Source: Epiperipatus broadwayi
Lineage: Eukaryota > Onychophora > Udeonychophora > Euonychophora > Peripatidae
Direction of reading: 5' to 3'
DNA: 64,000 nt
Assembly: GCA_028023455.1 (NCBI GenBank)
Contig: JAQFVV010012546.1
Coordinates: 1,910,081 to 1,974,080, forward strand
Part shown: piece after piece, positions 12,748-29,321 of the stretch
Layout of the letters: the number at the start of each line of letters is the position of its first letter
Numbering within the stretch: position 1 is the first letter of the stretch
Position numbers and translations under genes: made by a program
Notes under the pieces: model-generated
Told to the model about the DNA's origin: nothing
The model's input: the letters and a program-made list of their open reading frames with translations, nothing else
The model's database searches: none

Positions 12748-12847
12748 AGTTAAGCCTTGATGCAGCCACCTTGCAAGCAAGCAGTTGGTTGCAGATGGTT
12801 ATTGTGGATTTGCCTCCTGGCCGAAGCTATGACATATGGGAAAAAAT
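12748..12847 (+). mobile_element. tRNA-Gly-derived SINE, copy 4 (diverged)
   Basis: TTAAGCCTTGATGCAGCC, ACCTTGCAAGCAAGCAG, a degenerate B box GATTTGCCTCC and the family tail GCTATGACATATGGG then A-rich. The region between the A box and the anticodon arm is deleted. Confidence 0.65.
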
Positions 12848-13902
12848 GTTTGAAAATAATTTACTGTGATTTAACTTAGTCTCATTCCTATTAAACTTAT
12901 GTTAAAAGACAAATAATTAAATAAGTTTTAAAAAAACACTATTTTAAAATGTAACTAACTAATTAAACAATCCACAAATATAAAGACTATTAGATATTGA
13001 GAAGCAAACTCATGGTGAATCAAGTCCAACTTTAATATCAAATTAATAATTGTAACTTTAATATCAAACGAAGAATTGTAATGATAATTAATTTGAATTG
13101 CTTTGTTTGCCAAGCTGCTGCTGATGTCAATAATGAGAAAAGTATATATCCAGCAGAGGCTTGTTGGTTTTTTATCATATAGACACTTAAAAGATTGTAA
13201 AATCTCTTAACATTTGAGAAGATGTGGAACTATATATATATACAAGTAACTATTTTCCACCGAGTTATATGATGTGAATGACATCACAGTCACATAACTC
13301 AGTACACACTTAGGAGGTAATTACTTACATTTATATTACAAATATTTGAAAAGTTATGATTATATATATTGTAAATTTGAAATAGTGATAAAAATACATA
13401 ACAATGTTTGTAGAAAATTTATATTTATAATTATACATTAAAAGCTTTTCCAACACATGATTTATGCCTTTATTAAATGTTAGACATCAATTTTAAACAT
13501 TGATTTAATACTACATATAATGTGTTCATCTACTGTTTCATTTATTTCCATTGATGATATATTATGTGTATATGTGTGTAAATAATAAAAAATATCAAAT
13601 CCAATTAATATATATATATATAAAATCCAATTCCTTTTCTATGCAGAATATTATTTTCTAATAAAAACTAGTCTTCTGTTTGAACTATAAAAAATAGCTA
13701 TTTAGATAAAAAAATGTATGTTATTGTTTTGTTCCATATGTTTATGTAATAATATCGCTAATGTTAATTTACCTTACACTTTCTGGAGAAATTTTTCATA
13801 AATTTGCAAGAGGCAATGTTTCATTGGTTGTTTATTCCATCAACATTTGTACTTTAAAATAACATGGAAATTTATTTCTAAAGTGGGTGTAAATTGAAAT
13901 TA

Positions 13903-14083
<181 letters not shown>

Positions 14084-14085
14084 TA

Positions 14086-14195
14086 AAACTAGTCAATACT
14101 TAGACAATCTCTACATCAAGAACAATCAACAATCTCAAACTATTGTCAAGGCAACCTTTTAACAATAAATGTGGAAACCCCATTTTTATTTATGA
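14086..14195 (+). repeat. Z repeat (about 100 bp), copy 1
   Basis: Contains ACAATCAACAATCTCAAAC, TATTGTCAAGGCAACC, AACAATAAATGTGGAA. Further copies lie at 17372-17495 (inverted) and 46048-46152. Class unknown; no hammerhead core, tRNA box or coding signal was seen in it. Confidence 0.75.
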
Positions 14196-14211
14196 TTTAA
14201 TATAATGTTCC

Positions 14212-14638
14212 AACTTGATCCCAAAGACTGAAATTATTAATACAAAAAAGTTTAAATAAATCTTCTTAAACAGGTAAATATATCCTGATCTGAATGCATA
14301 TTCACAAATAGTCAATTATAACACTCAAACTGCAATTATAATTTTCAAATTGCATCGACTATATTACTTAAACAATAAGTATAATAATGTTCAAGGCTAA
14401 ATGTGTTTATAAGCAATCATTAAAATCAATCAACACTTACCAATCACAATATCAAAAACAGTTAACAATTTTTATTATACTTATCATTTAAGTAATATAT
14501 TAGATGCAATTTTAATATTGTAATTGCAGTTTGAATGTTATAATTGCTATTTAATAGTCTGTATAAGTTATATATACCTGTTTAAGGATGTTTATTTAAA
14601 CTTCTTTGTATCAATAATTTCAATCTTTGCGATAAAGT
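14212..14638. mobile_element. Long inverted-repeat (foldback/MITE-like) element
   Basis: The left arm from about 14222 (AAGACTGAAATTATTAATAC, AACAGGTAAATATAT) is mirrored by the right arm to about 14635 (ATATATACCTGTTT, CAATAATTTCAATCTT). Arms are over 150 bp around a roughly 60-bp middle that resembles part of the Z repeat. No transposase is encoded. Confidence 0.7.
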
Positions 14639-14790
14639 TGCACTCTATAGTATCTATATATTGAAGCAGTCGGATCTGAGTTCGATCCTAGCTTCATGAC
14701 ATCTATCCATAACTCCACTTCAAACCCTAGTACTAACTTTAAATTTCTGATGCAATGGGGCTTTATACATTCAATCCATGTTAATTTCCA
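14635..14790 (+). mobile_element. Possible second tRNA-derived SINE
   Basis: GAGTTCGATCC near 14681 fits a pol III B box, and the segment from GCGATAAAGTTGCAC has a plausible A-box region upstream. It is a single copy in this window and unlike the tRNA-Gly family, so the assignment is weak. Confidence 0.3.
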
Positions 14791-15239
14791 TAAAGAAAAA
14801 CTATTACATAAATGTGTGTTAAAATTAATTCTTTTGAGTTTAAATTAATCAATGCTTTTAATAAATTCATGATAAAATTATTCATGAATTTATATATATT
14901 ACAACTGCATGGATTGTGCATATATATTTATAAATATTTAAATATATATAATTGTTCAAAAGTTTTATTGCATCAGGAATGCTTTGATTTTACTTTAAAT
15001 AATTTGTTAAAATTTTTAGTGATTAAAAGCTACATTCTTTCGATAAGCTTTCAGATTTTCCCTTTCCAAAACAATGGGTAAAGTTTTATTAATTAGAAAA
15101 GAAGATAAGTATTTAAAATGTAAGGATTTCTTAATTAAAATCATTTTTCTGATTTTAAGAATTCATTTTCTAATTAGAAAATGAATTCAAGTTAATGTGT
15201 TTGAAAGCCTTATCAAAGGAATGTATCTAAAAACAACTA

Positions 15240-17350
15240 GTAAATTTTGTGACATTGATAATGAAAGAAGCGCTAGCCCAAAGGCATCAGATACAGTATA
15301 AATAGCTCTGAAAAGTTTGGAGAAGAGGAAGCCATATTTGTTGTAGAGAAGTGCCAGTAAATTCTGTGCATCTTAAAATCATGAATTTAAATAGTGTTTC
15401 AATCATGGTGAAGGGCTAAAATGTCAGGAATCTGGCTACTGTGCCTGGAGTTCCCTGGAAATTTTTAATGAAGTTGCTAAATCTTTTCCAGACCAATCAT
15501 ACTGCCAAAATCAAATAAAATGCTGTTCAAGTAATCAATCAAATGTGTGCCTATGTTTCCATCAACTCGAATGTGTAAACTAAGGAACCAGTCCTGTTAG
15601 AAACAGTAATATATTTCCATCATGAATCGTAACTTTCTGGCCAGTTCCGAACTTTACACTCCCTTTAAGAGCTCTTCTCATTTATAAATGTAATACTCAG
15701 TGTAAAACTTTTTATTTATGCTATTTTAAATTATATAAATTCTCTCAACCTCTAGATTTAATTCTCCTTTCTTATGATGGTGGTTCATTTACTATATATA
15801 TATATATATATTTGTGATTTATTAATGTCGTTTATTTTTAATTATATGCCAATAATTTTTCGACTCGATGAGCTTCTTTGTCCCATTAGCTTTGTGCAAA
15901 TAATATAATATTAATTCTGATAGTAATTCTTGCCCATTAGAACTAGGTTTATACAGTTCTATTAATCATCAAGTCAAAAGAAATGATTAAATGTTTGTTA
16001 TTTTTATAATTGGCTAATAATAAATTATTAGCTCCATTTCTAATCTATGCCCCAGCTATTTTCTCATATTCACCGATGTGTATTTATTCATATATAATGT
16101 TAAAATGTTTTTGACAAAGGGTCGATAAAGGAATCAACTAAATACATTCTAAGTCAAATTGTTTTCACTATCTATTAATATTCAGGAAGGGCACGATGTT
16201 TGAGACATAATTACTATAATTTATAAATGCTTTAAAATAGTTTTACTTAAAAGCTCGTTTGACTTTAATTCACATAGAGCATTCTAAAATAAATTGTGTT
16301 TTATTATTCAAATGGTGACTATCAAGTCATCATCTTCGAACGTTGCTGATGTAGGGCAATCTTTCTGCTCCATGGCTTGTCAGTGGTGATATTACTGATA
16401 TTTTAATTAAAGAGGAAGAAAGCACTTCCTTCCCTGCTCATGTTGTATTTGGAACACCAAAGGTTCATAGTTACGACTCGGCCTGGCTTTCCTCGTGTTC
16501 CCCATCTACTTAAGGGGCAGTAAGTCTTGTCAAATGCAAGTCTCCATACTGCTTGAACTGCTGACCAGTGATTGACTTTCATGTTTACTTCATAGCTTAT
16601 AAATCATCAGCACCGTTGCCTCTCTGTTTCAATAAAGCCCGCTCTTATGCTTGTAATTCATGTTGAAGTGATTCCAATTAAAGTTGAACAAATTTTCAGT
16701 TATCTCAAATTAAATAAGTTTTCAAATAACGGTTAAAGTTATGCCCTAAATATATATCTTGCTCTTCATGAATGGATTTGCGAATGTGAAAATAAATCTC
16801 ACATTCTTTTGTAATAAAATTTGAATAGTAATTTCCTTTACAACTGAATACCTTTATCTGCCTTTAGTTTCTTGTTGGGGGCATAGACATAGAATTTCAT
16901 AATATTGCGTAATGCTCATTGGCATATAATAAGGACCGCCACTCTTATTATAATTATAAACTCTGTTAAAGGCTAGAGGTGATTAATATAATCATCATTT
17001 AAAATTCAAACAAAACTATTACTATTACTATTAAAATATTTTATAAACACACTTGGTTTCTTAAGTCTTTTATTCAATAATTATTTAATGTTAAGGCTTG
17101 CTGTCTGTGTTGGCAACCCGAAAATATACATATGATTTGATTTAAAATTATCTTTAGTCAGTATTATCCGATATTAATGTCAGTTCAGGGGTCTCTAATA
17201 CTCACCAATCATTGAGCTAGTTTCTCAGTGCATAGCACTGTGCCATTGATTTAGATTTCTACTAATCTGAGCTGGTGAGTTGGGTTTGAATTTAGTTTGG
17301 TTCGGCTGAGTTTGGATCCGACTTGCGTTTAGGTGGTGGAGTTTTTCGAC
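15240..17350. other. Less AT-rich unique island, no coding call
   Basis: Composition is more even than the flanks, with non-repetitive stretches at 15240-15680, 16340-16660 and 16860-17000. Short frames occur (one starts near 16325) but none has convincing splice borders or a recognisable domain. Octamer-like and TAATTA homeodomain-like words are present but are expected by chance in AT-rich DNA. Confidence 0.3.
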
Positions 17351-17371
17351 TGGTACAATATATAGGATCAT

Positions 17372-17495
17372 AAATATAGGTGGGGATTCCATCTTTATTG
17401 TTAAAAAAATGTTGCCTTGACAACATTTTGAGATTATTGATTGTTCTTAATATCAGGATGTCTAACTGTTGATTGGTTTTAATTATTACTTATAA
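17372..17495 (-). repeat. Z repeat, copy 2
   Basis: The reverse complement matches 14086-14195: CAATCAATAATCTCAAA, TTGTCAAGGCAAC, AACAATAAAGATGGAAT. Its upstream part TTAGACATCCTGATATT aligns with TTAGACAATCTCTACAT of copy 1. Confidence 0.75.
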
Positions 17496-18213
17496 ACCCA
17501 TTTGGCATTGATTATTATTACATTTATATATATATATACTAATAAAGCCAAATACATTATTTTCCAAGACACTTCAAATCTATTTTTTTTTTCATATTGT
17601 TATCATCATTAAATTTAATCTTTTTTTATTAACCTTTTCTGAAATTTCTGTATTTTCGTATAAGCAAATATTCTATAACAAATATAATTACATCAATATT
17701 TTGTTCCCAAATGTTTACTAAATTTATACAAAAATTAATTAGACTATGCCTCTTAAGCAAAGTGAATGTATGATTGTTTTTTTTAAAAAAATGTTATTAT
17801 GGGCAAACAGATTTTGATATAATTTGACTTAAAAATTACTAATCCATATAAAAAGCAGTTATTTAATATCTAATCAATAGATGCACACATACTTATATTA
17901 AAGTTTATGATATACCTGTAAATTTAAGAGATAGAAAATATTGGCAAATGACAATCAGTGTTGACCAAAGATTGTAATTTGATCATAGTAGTCTATTTGC
18001 AAGTTATTTTATCTGCCCTTAAATATATTCTGTGTATATATTAAAGTAACATATATTTTAAATAATCTACGTTTAATATGAAGACAAATATATCATAATT
18101 TATATGGCTTGAATTGGAACACCAAGTTAGTAGTACATCAATAAATGTATCACAGTATGTTAATGTATCTATTATTATGTATTATATTATCAATGCCAAC
18201 AGTCTCTCACACA

Positions 18214-18314
<101 letters not shown>

Positions 18315-19407
18315 TTTATATGTTACTGCTTTTTAAGTAGAAAAGCATATAAATTTGCTTAGTCACCAAGTGGCATTGCTTCTTGCTATACCATATGCAA
18401 TAAGATTAAAAATGAATGGAAAGTAGTTTTGAACTTATGTGAAAATAGTGTAGTGGAAAAATATTGAAATATTAACATGGGCCTGAAGTTTGAGTATTTC
18501 ACATCTGTAGCATATCTTCTGATGAATGAAGGTTGTTATAAAATGCACTTATGGTGAGAGTGGGTATACTAATTTTTTTCACGAGTAGATGTTTGTGATA
18601 TGTTTGTTGATTAGGGATGCAGTGATAAAAATATTGAAACTGCTTCTGGATTGCAATCTTTTTTCCCACAGGATGTTAAAAGTATATAGAAATCGAGTTC
18701 CTATCATGCATGAGAGGGGTATAATATTAAATATCAAGCTGCCAATATGTGCATATATATTTAGGTATTTAATTCCTACAACTCAAGATTTTATATAAAA
18801 TAATGAATAGTATAAGAAAGTAATCTGAGTTTTTATGTCTTTGGATTATTGTGATACCAATAAAAATAGCTGACTAGTTATAAATTTTTATAAAAGTTTG
18901 GGTTAGAAGTAAAAGAGTATCTGATTTATCTTTAACTAATTAAACTCAGAATAAAGATGCTATAATAGAAAACTTGTTTAGCATTTAGACTCAACAATTC
19001 ATAATTGATATAGTTTCCTAGTCATATCAAAGCTAGGTTTACCATTAGTTATTTATGCGAATGCAGTTTCTTATTTTCCAATGTTTACTTATTAATAAAT
19101 CCATTAAAAATTTAATTAACATATATAATTTTCTGTGGAAGATAAATTATTAATTTTAAGACATCAAAAAGTTTTTGATTTACCATACATTTAGAAATAT
19201 ATGTCTAGATCTAAATCCTTATAACAACTTGGGTTACAATTAAAAAAATATTTTTTTCTAAACTCAGGACAAAGAGTTGTAATTGAGTACTAAAGAAAAT
19301 TTGTGTAGTTTAGGTCTCTCAATCAGTAATTGATAGTTTTCTAGCAACAAAAAAAAAGTTAAAACTCCAATTATTTGCATAAAAATAATTCCCTTATTGT
19401 CTAGTGT

Positions 19408-19497
19408 TTACATATATATATATATATATATGTAAACATATATTTATCTATATATATGAGGATATATATATATATATATGCTATATCCTCATATTAA
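19408..19497. repeat. Two adjacent TA-rich palindromes
   Basis: GTTTACATATA...TATATGTAAAC is followed by GAGGATATATA...TATATCCTC. Both are perfect short-arm hairpins around TA runs and look like expanded TA cores rather than gene terminators. Confidence 0.8.
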
Positions 19498-19606
19498 GAA
19501 AATAACATGTGTATTATATTCATTGCTTTGTTAATATTTTCACTTATAATTGATTTTATTATCTTGGGTAATAAAGATATGATTCTGTGTATATACATAT
19601 ATATTT

Positions 19607-19713
19607 TGTCCATATGTCCTAACATCGGCCTGGAGCCGAACCTGCAACAACCGTCTGTAATCAATTGCTTGCTTGCAGGCAGCTGCGCTGACCTCTCAGC
19701 TAACAATGCTTAA
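19607..19713 (-). mobile_element. tRNA-Gly-derived SINE, copy 5
   Basis: Reverse complement: GTTAAGCATTGTTAGCTGAG, AGGTCAGCGCAGCTGCC, TGCAAGCAAGCAATTG, a B-box region GGTTCGGCTCC and tail GTTAGGACATATGG. The frames seen on both strands here are translations of this SINE. Confidence 0.75.
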
Positions 19714-21052
19714 CTCTGTCTATATATATTTCTGAATGAAATTTCAATCTACAATATACCTATTCAAGAATGCTAAGCTCATATATATACTTTAAAACAT
19801 GTTATTAAAACAGTATACATTTAAAATTTATTCAATTATTTTAAGTAAATGACTAATAGCTATTCAAACAATTAAAGAAAAAAGTCATAGAGAATATTTG
19901 CAAAATGAAAATTTTAATTTAAAACATTTATGAATAGCTTTATTATCAACTCTACTGATATTGTAAAGAATAAAGAGATGCAATGAAGCCTATAAAGTGA
20001 ATCATATGTGACTTTTCAAACTAGTGAAGTCTTAGATTAAGCAAGAAGATTTTTCTATGAAAATATAGATGTAAATTAAAATCTCAAACAAATGTCATCT
20101 CAACAGAAAAATTATTTTTGGTAAGCATTATAAATCTGACAGAAATTGAAATAACGTTCACTAAAGTGAAAGTAATAAAAAGGATTTTTAACATTGCTTT
20201 ACTATATAATGATTTATGTATTAAAAATTGGAAACCTAGAAAATGTGAAAAAATAGTAGTGGCTTTCATCTTATATATATATGAATAAATACAAATGCAC
20301 GCAATATATATATATATATATATATGATTATAATTATATATATATAATATAAAGAATATGAAATGCATAATCATTTATAGACATAAAATTAATTGAAGCT
20401 GTATGGAGAATTTAAATGAATGACTTGTCATATTAATAAAATATTTGCAACTACACAATATCTATCTATATCTTCTTCATATCAGTCTATAACAATCTAT
20501 ATAATGTTTCAGTTCGCAATCGCCATGTTTTTCTATTAATATCTAAATCTTCTCATAAATTTGTTTTTTTATTATTCCTTCTTTCCAAGATTCTTTTTGG
20601 ATGTGCTTATTATTATTTTCCAGGGATATCAAGTTTGATATTTCCTGAGATGTTCTAGGTATATGACCATATCATTCCAATTGTCTTATTGTGATTTAAT
20701 TTACTATAGTATCTTCAATATTCATTATTTCTATGGAGATTAACACTTGCTTGAACCATAAATAATCGGGTTAAAATTGTTTTATTTTAATAATATCATA
20801 AATTGATCTAATTCATTTTATCAGTGTTTAAGTCATAAAAAGATTTGCAGTAAACTAAAATGGGTGACAATCAATGATATTATTTTTTGTTTAATGGATA
20901 TATAGACTTCATGCAATAAAGTAAAAGACTTGCTTTTAAGAAGTCTTAACAACCTCTTAAATAAAACATTATTCTGAAAAATTATATAAGTATAACTGTG
21001 AATGTCAACTAATACTTCTACTATTAATACTAATACTACTACTTCTACTACT

Positions 21053-22997
<1,945 letters not shown>

Positions 22998-22999
22998 GA

Positions 23000-24583
23000 A
23001 TTGCTTGTACAATAGTAATAGAGTATAAAATATATGAATAGAAATAAAAAAAATACATTATTATTATTAAGTAATGACAATAGTAACAATAAATATAGCA
23101 TTAGTAATAGTCATTATAATAGTAGTAACTCTAAAAGAAGTAGTTAATAATATTAGTAATATTTAATAATAGTAATACCAATAATTTAGTGGTAAAATCA
23201 TTAATAATTATTAGAGTACTAGTAACAATCATACTTGGAGTAATGGTAGTGTTCACAATATTATTAGCAATAGTATTAATAGTAAGAATAAAGTAAACAT
23301 TGTAATTGTATAAAATTTTACAGAATTTTATGATACTAATAGTAATGATAATAGTCATAGTAATAATATTAACAATAATTGTTATGTAGAAAGTATTATA
23401 TTTACCCAAATGAAGACTGGGTATCAAGGAATAAAAAACAGTTATAACTAAAAATAACACTTGGTTATTGTTTATAATAATTTGTCATAATTTACCAGCA
23501 ATTTGACACTATTAATTGCATTACCTCAATGTAGAGAGTCCTTTATATTATAAAGATAATTTTACTAATCATAGTAATATGAGGAGATATCTAAAAGTAA
23601 CTAAATATTATAACAAAAATATGTTTATTAATTTTAAGTATTATAAATTTAATCACTTTAAATTATTATCCATTTGATGCAATACACTAGTCTAAATGTG
23701 GTTTTCATTTTTTAAAATTGTCTGGAAACTCTTGCAAAGAAATGCCTTTTAACACTTGCAGCACTTTTCCCCCATTTCTAAGTCGGAAAAAAAATAATTG
23801 AGATTTTTTTTTCATTTGAGAGATTAAAAAACAATCACACAAAATAAGTTTGAGCAAATATGACTGGTAAATAAATTGGGCTACCCTGAATTTAATTAAA
23901 AAGTGTTTCACATTCAAGGCTTTGAGAGATGATGCTTTGTTGGTATTAAGCTTGCACTTTTCTCTTTGCCACAAAACAGAACTTTTATGTTTTACCTGTG
24001 TTATGTAAATGCTTCAGAACATGCAGATATGATGCTTGAACTTAATAGATTATTCTGAGAAAAAAATACTGTTAGCATAAAAAAAAATCAGTATTATTTT
24101 GACTTTGTGCTTCATTTACCATACTTTTTAGAGATGTAATGAATTTAACATTCAATTAAACCATTCATAAGCATGTTTTTACAAGATCAGTTTTTTTGTA
24201 ATTTGTTTCAAGTATTATAACTGTTAAATTGTGCTGCTTTCTATAAACAAAACAATGTCCCATTGTTTTAACTTTTCAGTCATTATAAAATCACCAAATA
24301 TGTGAAACACACTTTACAAAAAAATCCACATGTCACCATGATTTCACATGACAATGTCTTAGACAGATTGATGCAGAAGTGTTCTTTCAAAAGTATATAA
24401 CAATGGAAGTATATACTACAACAGATGTGCAAACCAGAGAACAATTTGGTTAATTTTGTACCCTTCATAGTATACTTACTCTAATGTTAATTGGTGCAAT
24501 AATACAAATCATAATAATTGAAAAAATAGCAATAGTAATGAAAATAGCAGTAATGGGATAATAAATAATAGAGTAATGGTAAA
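23000..24583. other. AT-rich DNA with degenerate TAA/TAG-rich stretch
   Basis: 23090-23400 is rich in imperfect AATAGTAAT units, suggesting an old decayed trinucleotide array. 23690-24480 is unique; an 89-codon frame (23705-23974 minus) and a 61-codon frame (24283-24468 minus) are present but have no recognisable domain. Confidence 0.45.
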
Positions 24584-24709
24584 GTTAGTAACTATATTAT
24601 ACTTTTTATATTGATAGTATTATTATAATTCTAAAAATAATAAGTAATAATATCAATGGTAATAGTTGTGATGTTAGATGTAGAAGATAATAATAATATT
24701 AGTAACCTT
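24584..24709 (+). repeat. Direct repeat D, left copy
   Basis: Nearly identical to 30134-30252, apart from about six bases of AAT expansion and a few substitutions. The pair brackets the 5.4 kb holding the full LINE, its arrays and a foldback element. Confidence 0.85.
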
Positions 24710-24747
24710 GCAGTAGTGAATCTATTTATAATAGAAATAATGTGGAT

Positions 24748-24996
<249 letters not shown>

Positions 24997-25178
24997 TCAA
25001 TTCAATTCAATTCAATATCCATTTATTATGTGCATTTCAACATTTACACTTTAACAGAAATACACAATAAAAAAAAATAATAATAATAACAATGATAATA
25101 ATTAAAATTTTAAAAAAAAACAATTATAATCAAATACAAGCTAAATACATAAAATTATATATACATATATGTTCATAA

Positions 25179-27915
25179 CTATACATTTAGTTGTTTTTTA
25201 ACATTCATCACAAATTGATCACAAAAAATATCAATATTATTAAAAGTTAGATTATATACCATTTGCAATCTATTAATAACTGATTTACCAAAGAAAGTAT
25301 TTTTACATATACTAATCTTGAAAGTTTGCATTTCTCTTAATAAGCGACAAGGTACTTTCAATTCTATTTTTGATATACAGTTACTGACATCAATTTTCCC
25401 ATCAATCAACTTTTTCAGTAATATCATATCCTTCAACATTCTCCTTTCTTTCAATACTGTTTTGACAGTTTGACATTCACCCATTATTAATTTATTAAAT
25501 CTTTTTTCAATATTATATATTTTAGACTGAATATTAATCAGATTGAAGTTCCATATACAAGAATTATATTCTAAAACTGTAACAACAAGAGAAAAAAGTA
25601 ACCTATATTTTATGGAAATAGATAAATCTCTCCCATATCTCAAAATACAGCCCATCTTTCTGTATGCTTTATTAATAATACATTTAATATGTGCATTAAA
25701 AGTAAAATTGCTACAAAATATAATTCCTAAATCAGATACAGTCTCTTTATATTTAATAACACCATTCTCAATTTTATATTGATAAACAGATTTTTCAGTT
25801 TTATTAGTATAGGAAACAATGCATGTTTTATTAATGTTAATCTCCATGTTGTTATACCTACACCATATAATAAAACTATCTATATCCTTTTGAACCTCAA
25901 TATGATCACTATAAGTAATAATTCTTTTAAATAACTTACAATCATCAGCATAAGTAAGTATCATACTATTTTTTATGCTATGATCAAGATCACACATATA
26001 AACATTAAAAAGCAATGGTGCTAATATTCCACCCTGAGGAACACCTATCATATTATCAAAAAAAAGAGAATTAGTTTTATCCATATGTACATAAGATTTT
26101 CGACCCCTCAAATAATTGGAAAACCACTCAACTAAATGAGGACTAACACCCAACATTTTAAGTTTATACAAAAGTCTAATATATGAAACTTTGTCAAATG
26201 CCTGAGTCATATCAAAATATACAACATCTAATTGCTTCTGATCAGATAAGGCATGAGCAATATGATCAGATATCACCATTAAATTAGTTTCAGCAGATCT
26301 ACCAGGTAAAAAACCATGCTGATAACTAGGTAATACCTTAATCATATCTACAATAATATTACTATAAATACACCTTTCATAAATTCTAGCAAAAGGTGAC
26401 AGAATTGAAATAGGTCTATAATTACCCGAATCAGATCTATCCCCTTTTTTAAAAATTGGTATAATTTTAGCTATCTTAAATATATCAGGAATAATAGTTT
26501 TCTCAATTGATAAATTAATAATATAATGCAATGGTGCTACCAAACATTCAGCACAACCCTTGATAATAAAATTAGGAATATTATCATATCCCATAGAAGA
26601 TTTCGATTTAAGTTTAGAAATTGCAGTAAACACTTCAGGAATTGCAATTTTATTAACATCTATATTCCAAAAACTTTCTTTATTAAATTTAATATCAACC
26701 ATATTATCATTACTTGAAGTATCTAAGTACATATTAGTAAAATGATTGACTAGATCATCCATAGAAGGCCTAATTACATTATATCTACAACTTTTACTTC
26801 CAACAATATTAAGATCTTTTATATAATTCCAAAACATTTGTGGATTATTCCTAAAATTTTCTTCAACTCTATTTAAATTATTATTATAATCTCTTTTCAT
26901 AAGAGTTTTAGTATAAGCACGCAAACCACTAAATTTCGTATACAATTCTTTATCATTAGTTAGTTTATATAACCTATGATATTTGTGCTTTCTATTTAAG
27001 CCCTTACACAATTCCCTAGAAAACCATTTAGGATATTTGTTATTAGTATTTAAATAATGCCTAACAGGAATATATTGATCTAGACAATTTTGAACTATAC
27101 CAACAAAATTATTTGCCACTATATTTGGATCATTTTCCATCAAAATTACATTCCAATCAATGTCCTCAAAAGCTTTATAAAGGCCATAATAGTCACCATG
27201 TTTGTAATCTCTCTTACTATTTACCATAGGCTTTATATGTTCATGAGAACCATCTATTACAAATTCCAAAGGTGGATGATAAGGATCAGGGGGCAAAAGA
27301 GCTTGATCAGCCTCTTTGCACTTCAAATCATTCTTAGTGCTAAACAATAAATCCAACATACCCCCTAAAATTAATAATACTATTAAGTTGAATTAAACTA
27401 ACCAACTCAACAAAAATTTTTAATCTATAAAGTTTACTATTATCAACATTCTTATTACTATGTCTTGAGTAATCAGCTTCATTAAAATCCCCAACTATAA
27501 TAATATCATATTTATATTTCACCAATATATCCTCAACCTTAACTAAATATGCATCTAAATCATTCATTGACAAAGTAGGTCGAAGATATATAGTACCTAA
27601 CAATATTTTATTTTTATTTTTTAAACTAACTTCAATCCAACAAGATTCAATATTATTATCATTAATAATTATCTGTTTATGCTTTATGTCTTTTTTAATA
27701 GAAATCAAAGTACCACCTCCTCTTGTTTCATAATTATAATTTCTATCACATCTATACACACAATACCTATCATCAAATATACTAATATTATCAATTTCTT
27801 CTTTTAACCAAGTCTCTGTTAAAAAGATAATATCATATTCATTTAATAACAATTCAAATTTAAAATCAATTGTCTTAGTTCTAAGACCACGAACATTTTG
27901 ATAATAACAATTCAT
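25179..27915 (-). pseudogene. LINE ORF2: APE endonuclease plus reverse transcriptase, one frameshift
   Basis: Endonuclease part (27915-27340, 191 codons): Asn7 in QNVRG, Glu34 in TETWL, GDFN at about residues 142-145. After the frameshift it ends in MLDLLFS and PPDPYHPPLEF (the family's LDL and D..H motifs). A one-base slip in a G run near 27362 moves the frame. The 726-codon remainder carries NYRPISILSPFARIYERC, YQHGFLPGRSAETNL, YFDMTQAFDKV (motif A), GVPQGGILAPLLFN (motif B), TYADDCKLF (motif C, about residue 470) and DLGIIFCSN. It would nick target DNA and reverse transcribe the element RNA. ATG at 27915 follows the ORF1 stop by a few bases. A 1-bp lesion is all that separates it from a full-length ORF2. 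Confidence 0.93.
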
Positions 27916-27921
27916 GAATTG

Positions 27922-29312
27922 CTATTTATTACACAGATTATTTTGCAAATTTATATCTTGCACTATAGTGCTAATTTCATCAACATTATCAGTCAATATA
28001 ATATCTTCTGTCTTTTCTTCAATAATCTTATTAATATTTAATATAGCATTTTCCTGTGTACTATCAACATTAAAATTTCTTAAATATTTTAAATCTCCAT
28101 AGAAGGGCAATATGACTGCTGACAAAGGCCAAACGTTACCAACCAAAACTTTATCAGATTCAGATTCCTCTATAGATAAATAAAATGAAGAATATTTTTT
28201 AGATTTTGTATTCAGTTTATAACACACACTATTTATATCTAAAACATTTTTCAAATGAGCAGTCACATCTTCAACAGAGGTGTCATTATCCATTCTAGTT
28301 AGAAAAAATTTTTTAAATTTCTTTCTTGTCTTAATAGCTTTTAAAACATGATTAACCTGATTTCCTATAATAGGTGAAGAACTTGAATTTTTAATATTTT
28401 TATTCTTATTTTTACGATAAAATACAGTTTTAAAACCATCATTTTCTTTATCTGCACAATCTTTCAAATAAAAGGCATATGAGTTTTTAGAGGTGCTATC
28501 TTGATTAGAAATCCCAGACGATTCATCTGACGTTACATTTGTTTTCATATCTGACTGATCAACCTTCACTTTAAAACTTGATCTATCAGTGACACTAAAA
28601 ACCGCCTCCTTTTTTAATTGATCAACTCCTTCACTTCTATTTATAGTAGAAAGTGGAGGGAAATTTAAATCAGAAACAATAAGTTCAGGCGTTTGCTTTT
28701 CTTTATGCTTTAAAATAAGTTGACTTTCTTTTTTATTAAAAACAACAGAATTTCTGTCTATGCTTCTATAATCATTATTTTTATTTATATCCAAATTATT
28801 AACAGATGCATTTAATAACATATTTTTTATCGTAATATTTTCTTCTTTCAATAATTTAATTTCACTTGATAAATCTGTAACAATATTTAAAATTCTATTC
28901 AATAAAAACGTAGATTTTTTACAAGATAAACAATTATTATCCATTTTAGATAGATTTTTTCTCCTTTATCAAAATCACGATTAGATATAGCATTAATTTC
29001 TATTAATTTAGAAATGTCATTACCTTCATTTCCTAATAAATTTTGACCAAAAATATCCAAGTCTTGCGAATCATTTATATCTGATACAATAATCTCCATT
29101 TTGTTTTCATTGACTTCCATTATGTTATTACTATTTGAATGATTACATTTATCACAAATATAGGACTCCATTTCTATTTCATTTTTATGCAATATTATTC
29201 CATTAGATTTCAAACATGTTTTATGAAACTTATTATTGCATTTAAAACATTTAATTCTTGGCTGTTTTCCAAATATAAGATCACTGCAAAGAGCACATGG
29301 TGTACCTCCCAT
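27922..29312 (-). pseudogene. LINE ORF1: PHD-finger RNA-binding protein, one frameshift
   Basis: Nucleic-acid-binding partner of ORF2. A C4HC3 PHD-type finger lies at residues 6-56 (C6, C9, C22, C25, H30, C33, C53, C56). Reading then breaks in an A-run near 28955. The second part (28944-27922, 340 codons) has a leucine/glutamate-rich coiled coil (SSEIKLLKEE), a charged linker, and a C-terminal region typical of CR1/L2 ORF1 (KKFFLTRMDNDTSVEDVTAHL..., then VWPLSAVILPFYG). The two parts join with a 1-base shift. The first ATG lies only about 10 bases from the microsatellite, so the leader is either extremely short or truncated. Confidence 0.88.
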
Positions 29313-29321
29313 AGCATAGCA

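Noticed and set aside
25543-27350. Plus-strand frames of 60-86 codons inside the LINE
   Set aside because: Shadows of the minus-strand LINE ORF2. They have no domains of their own.
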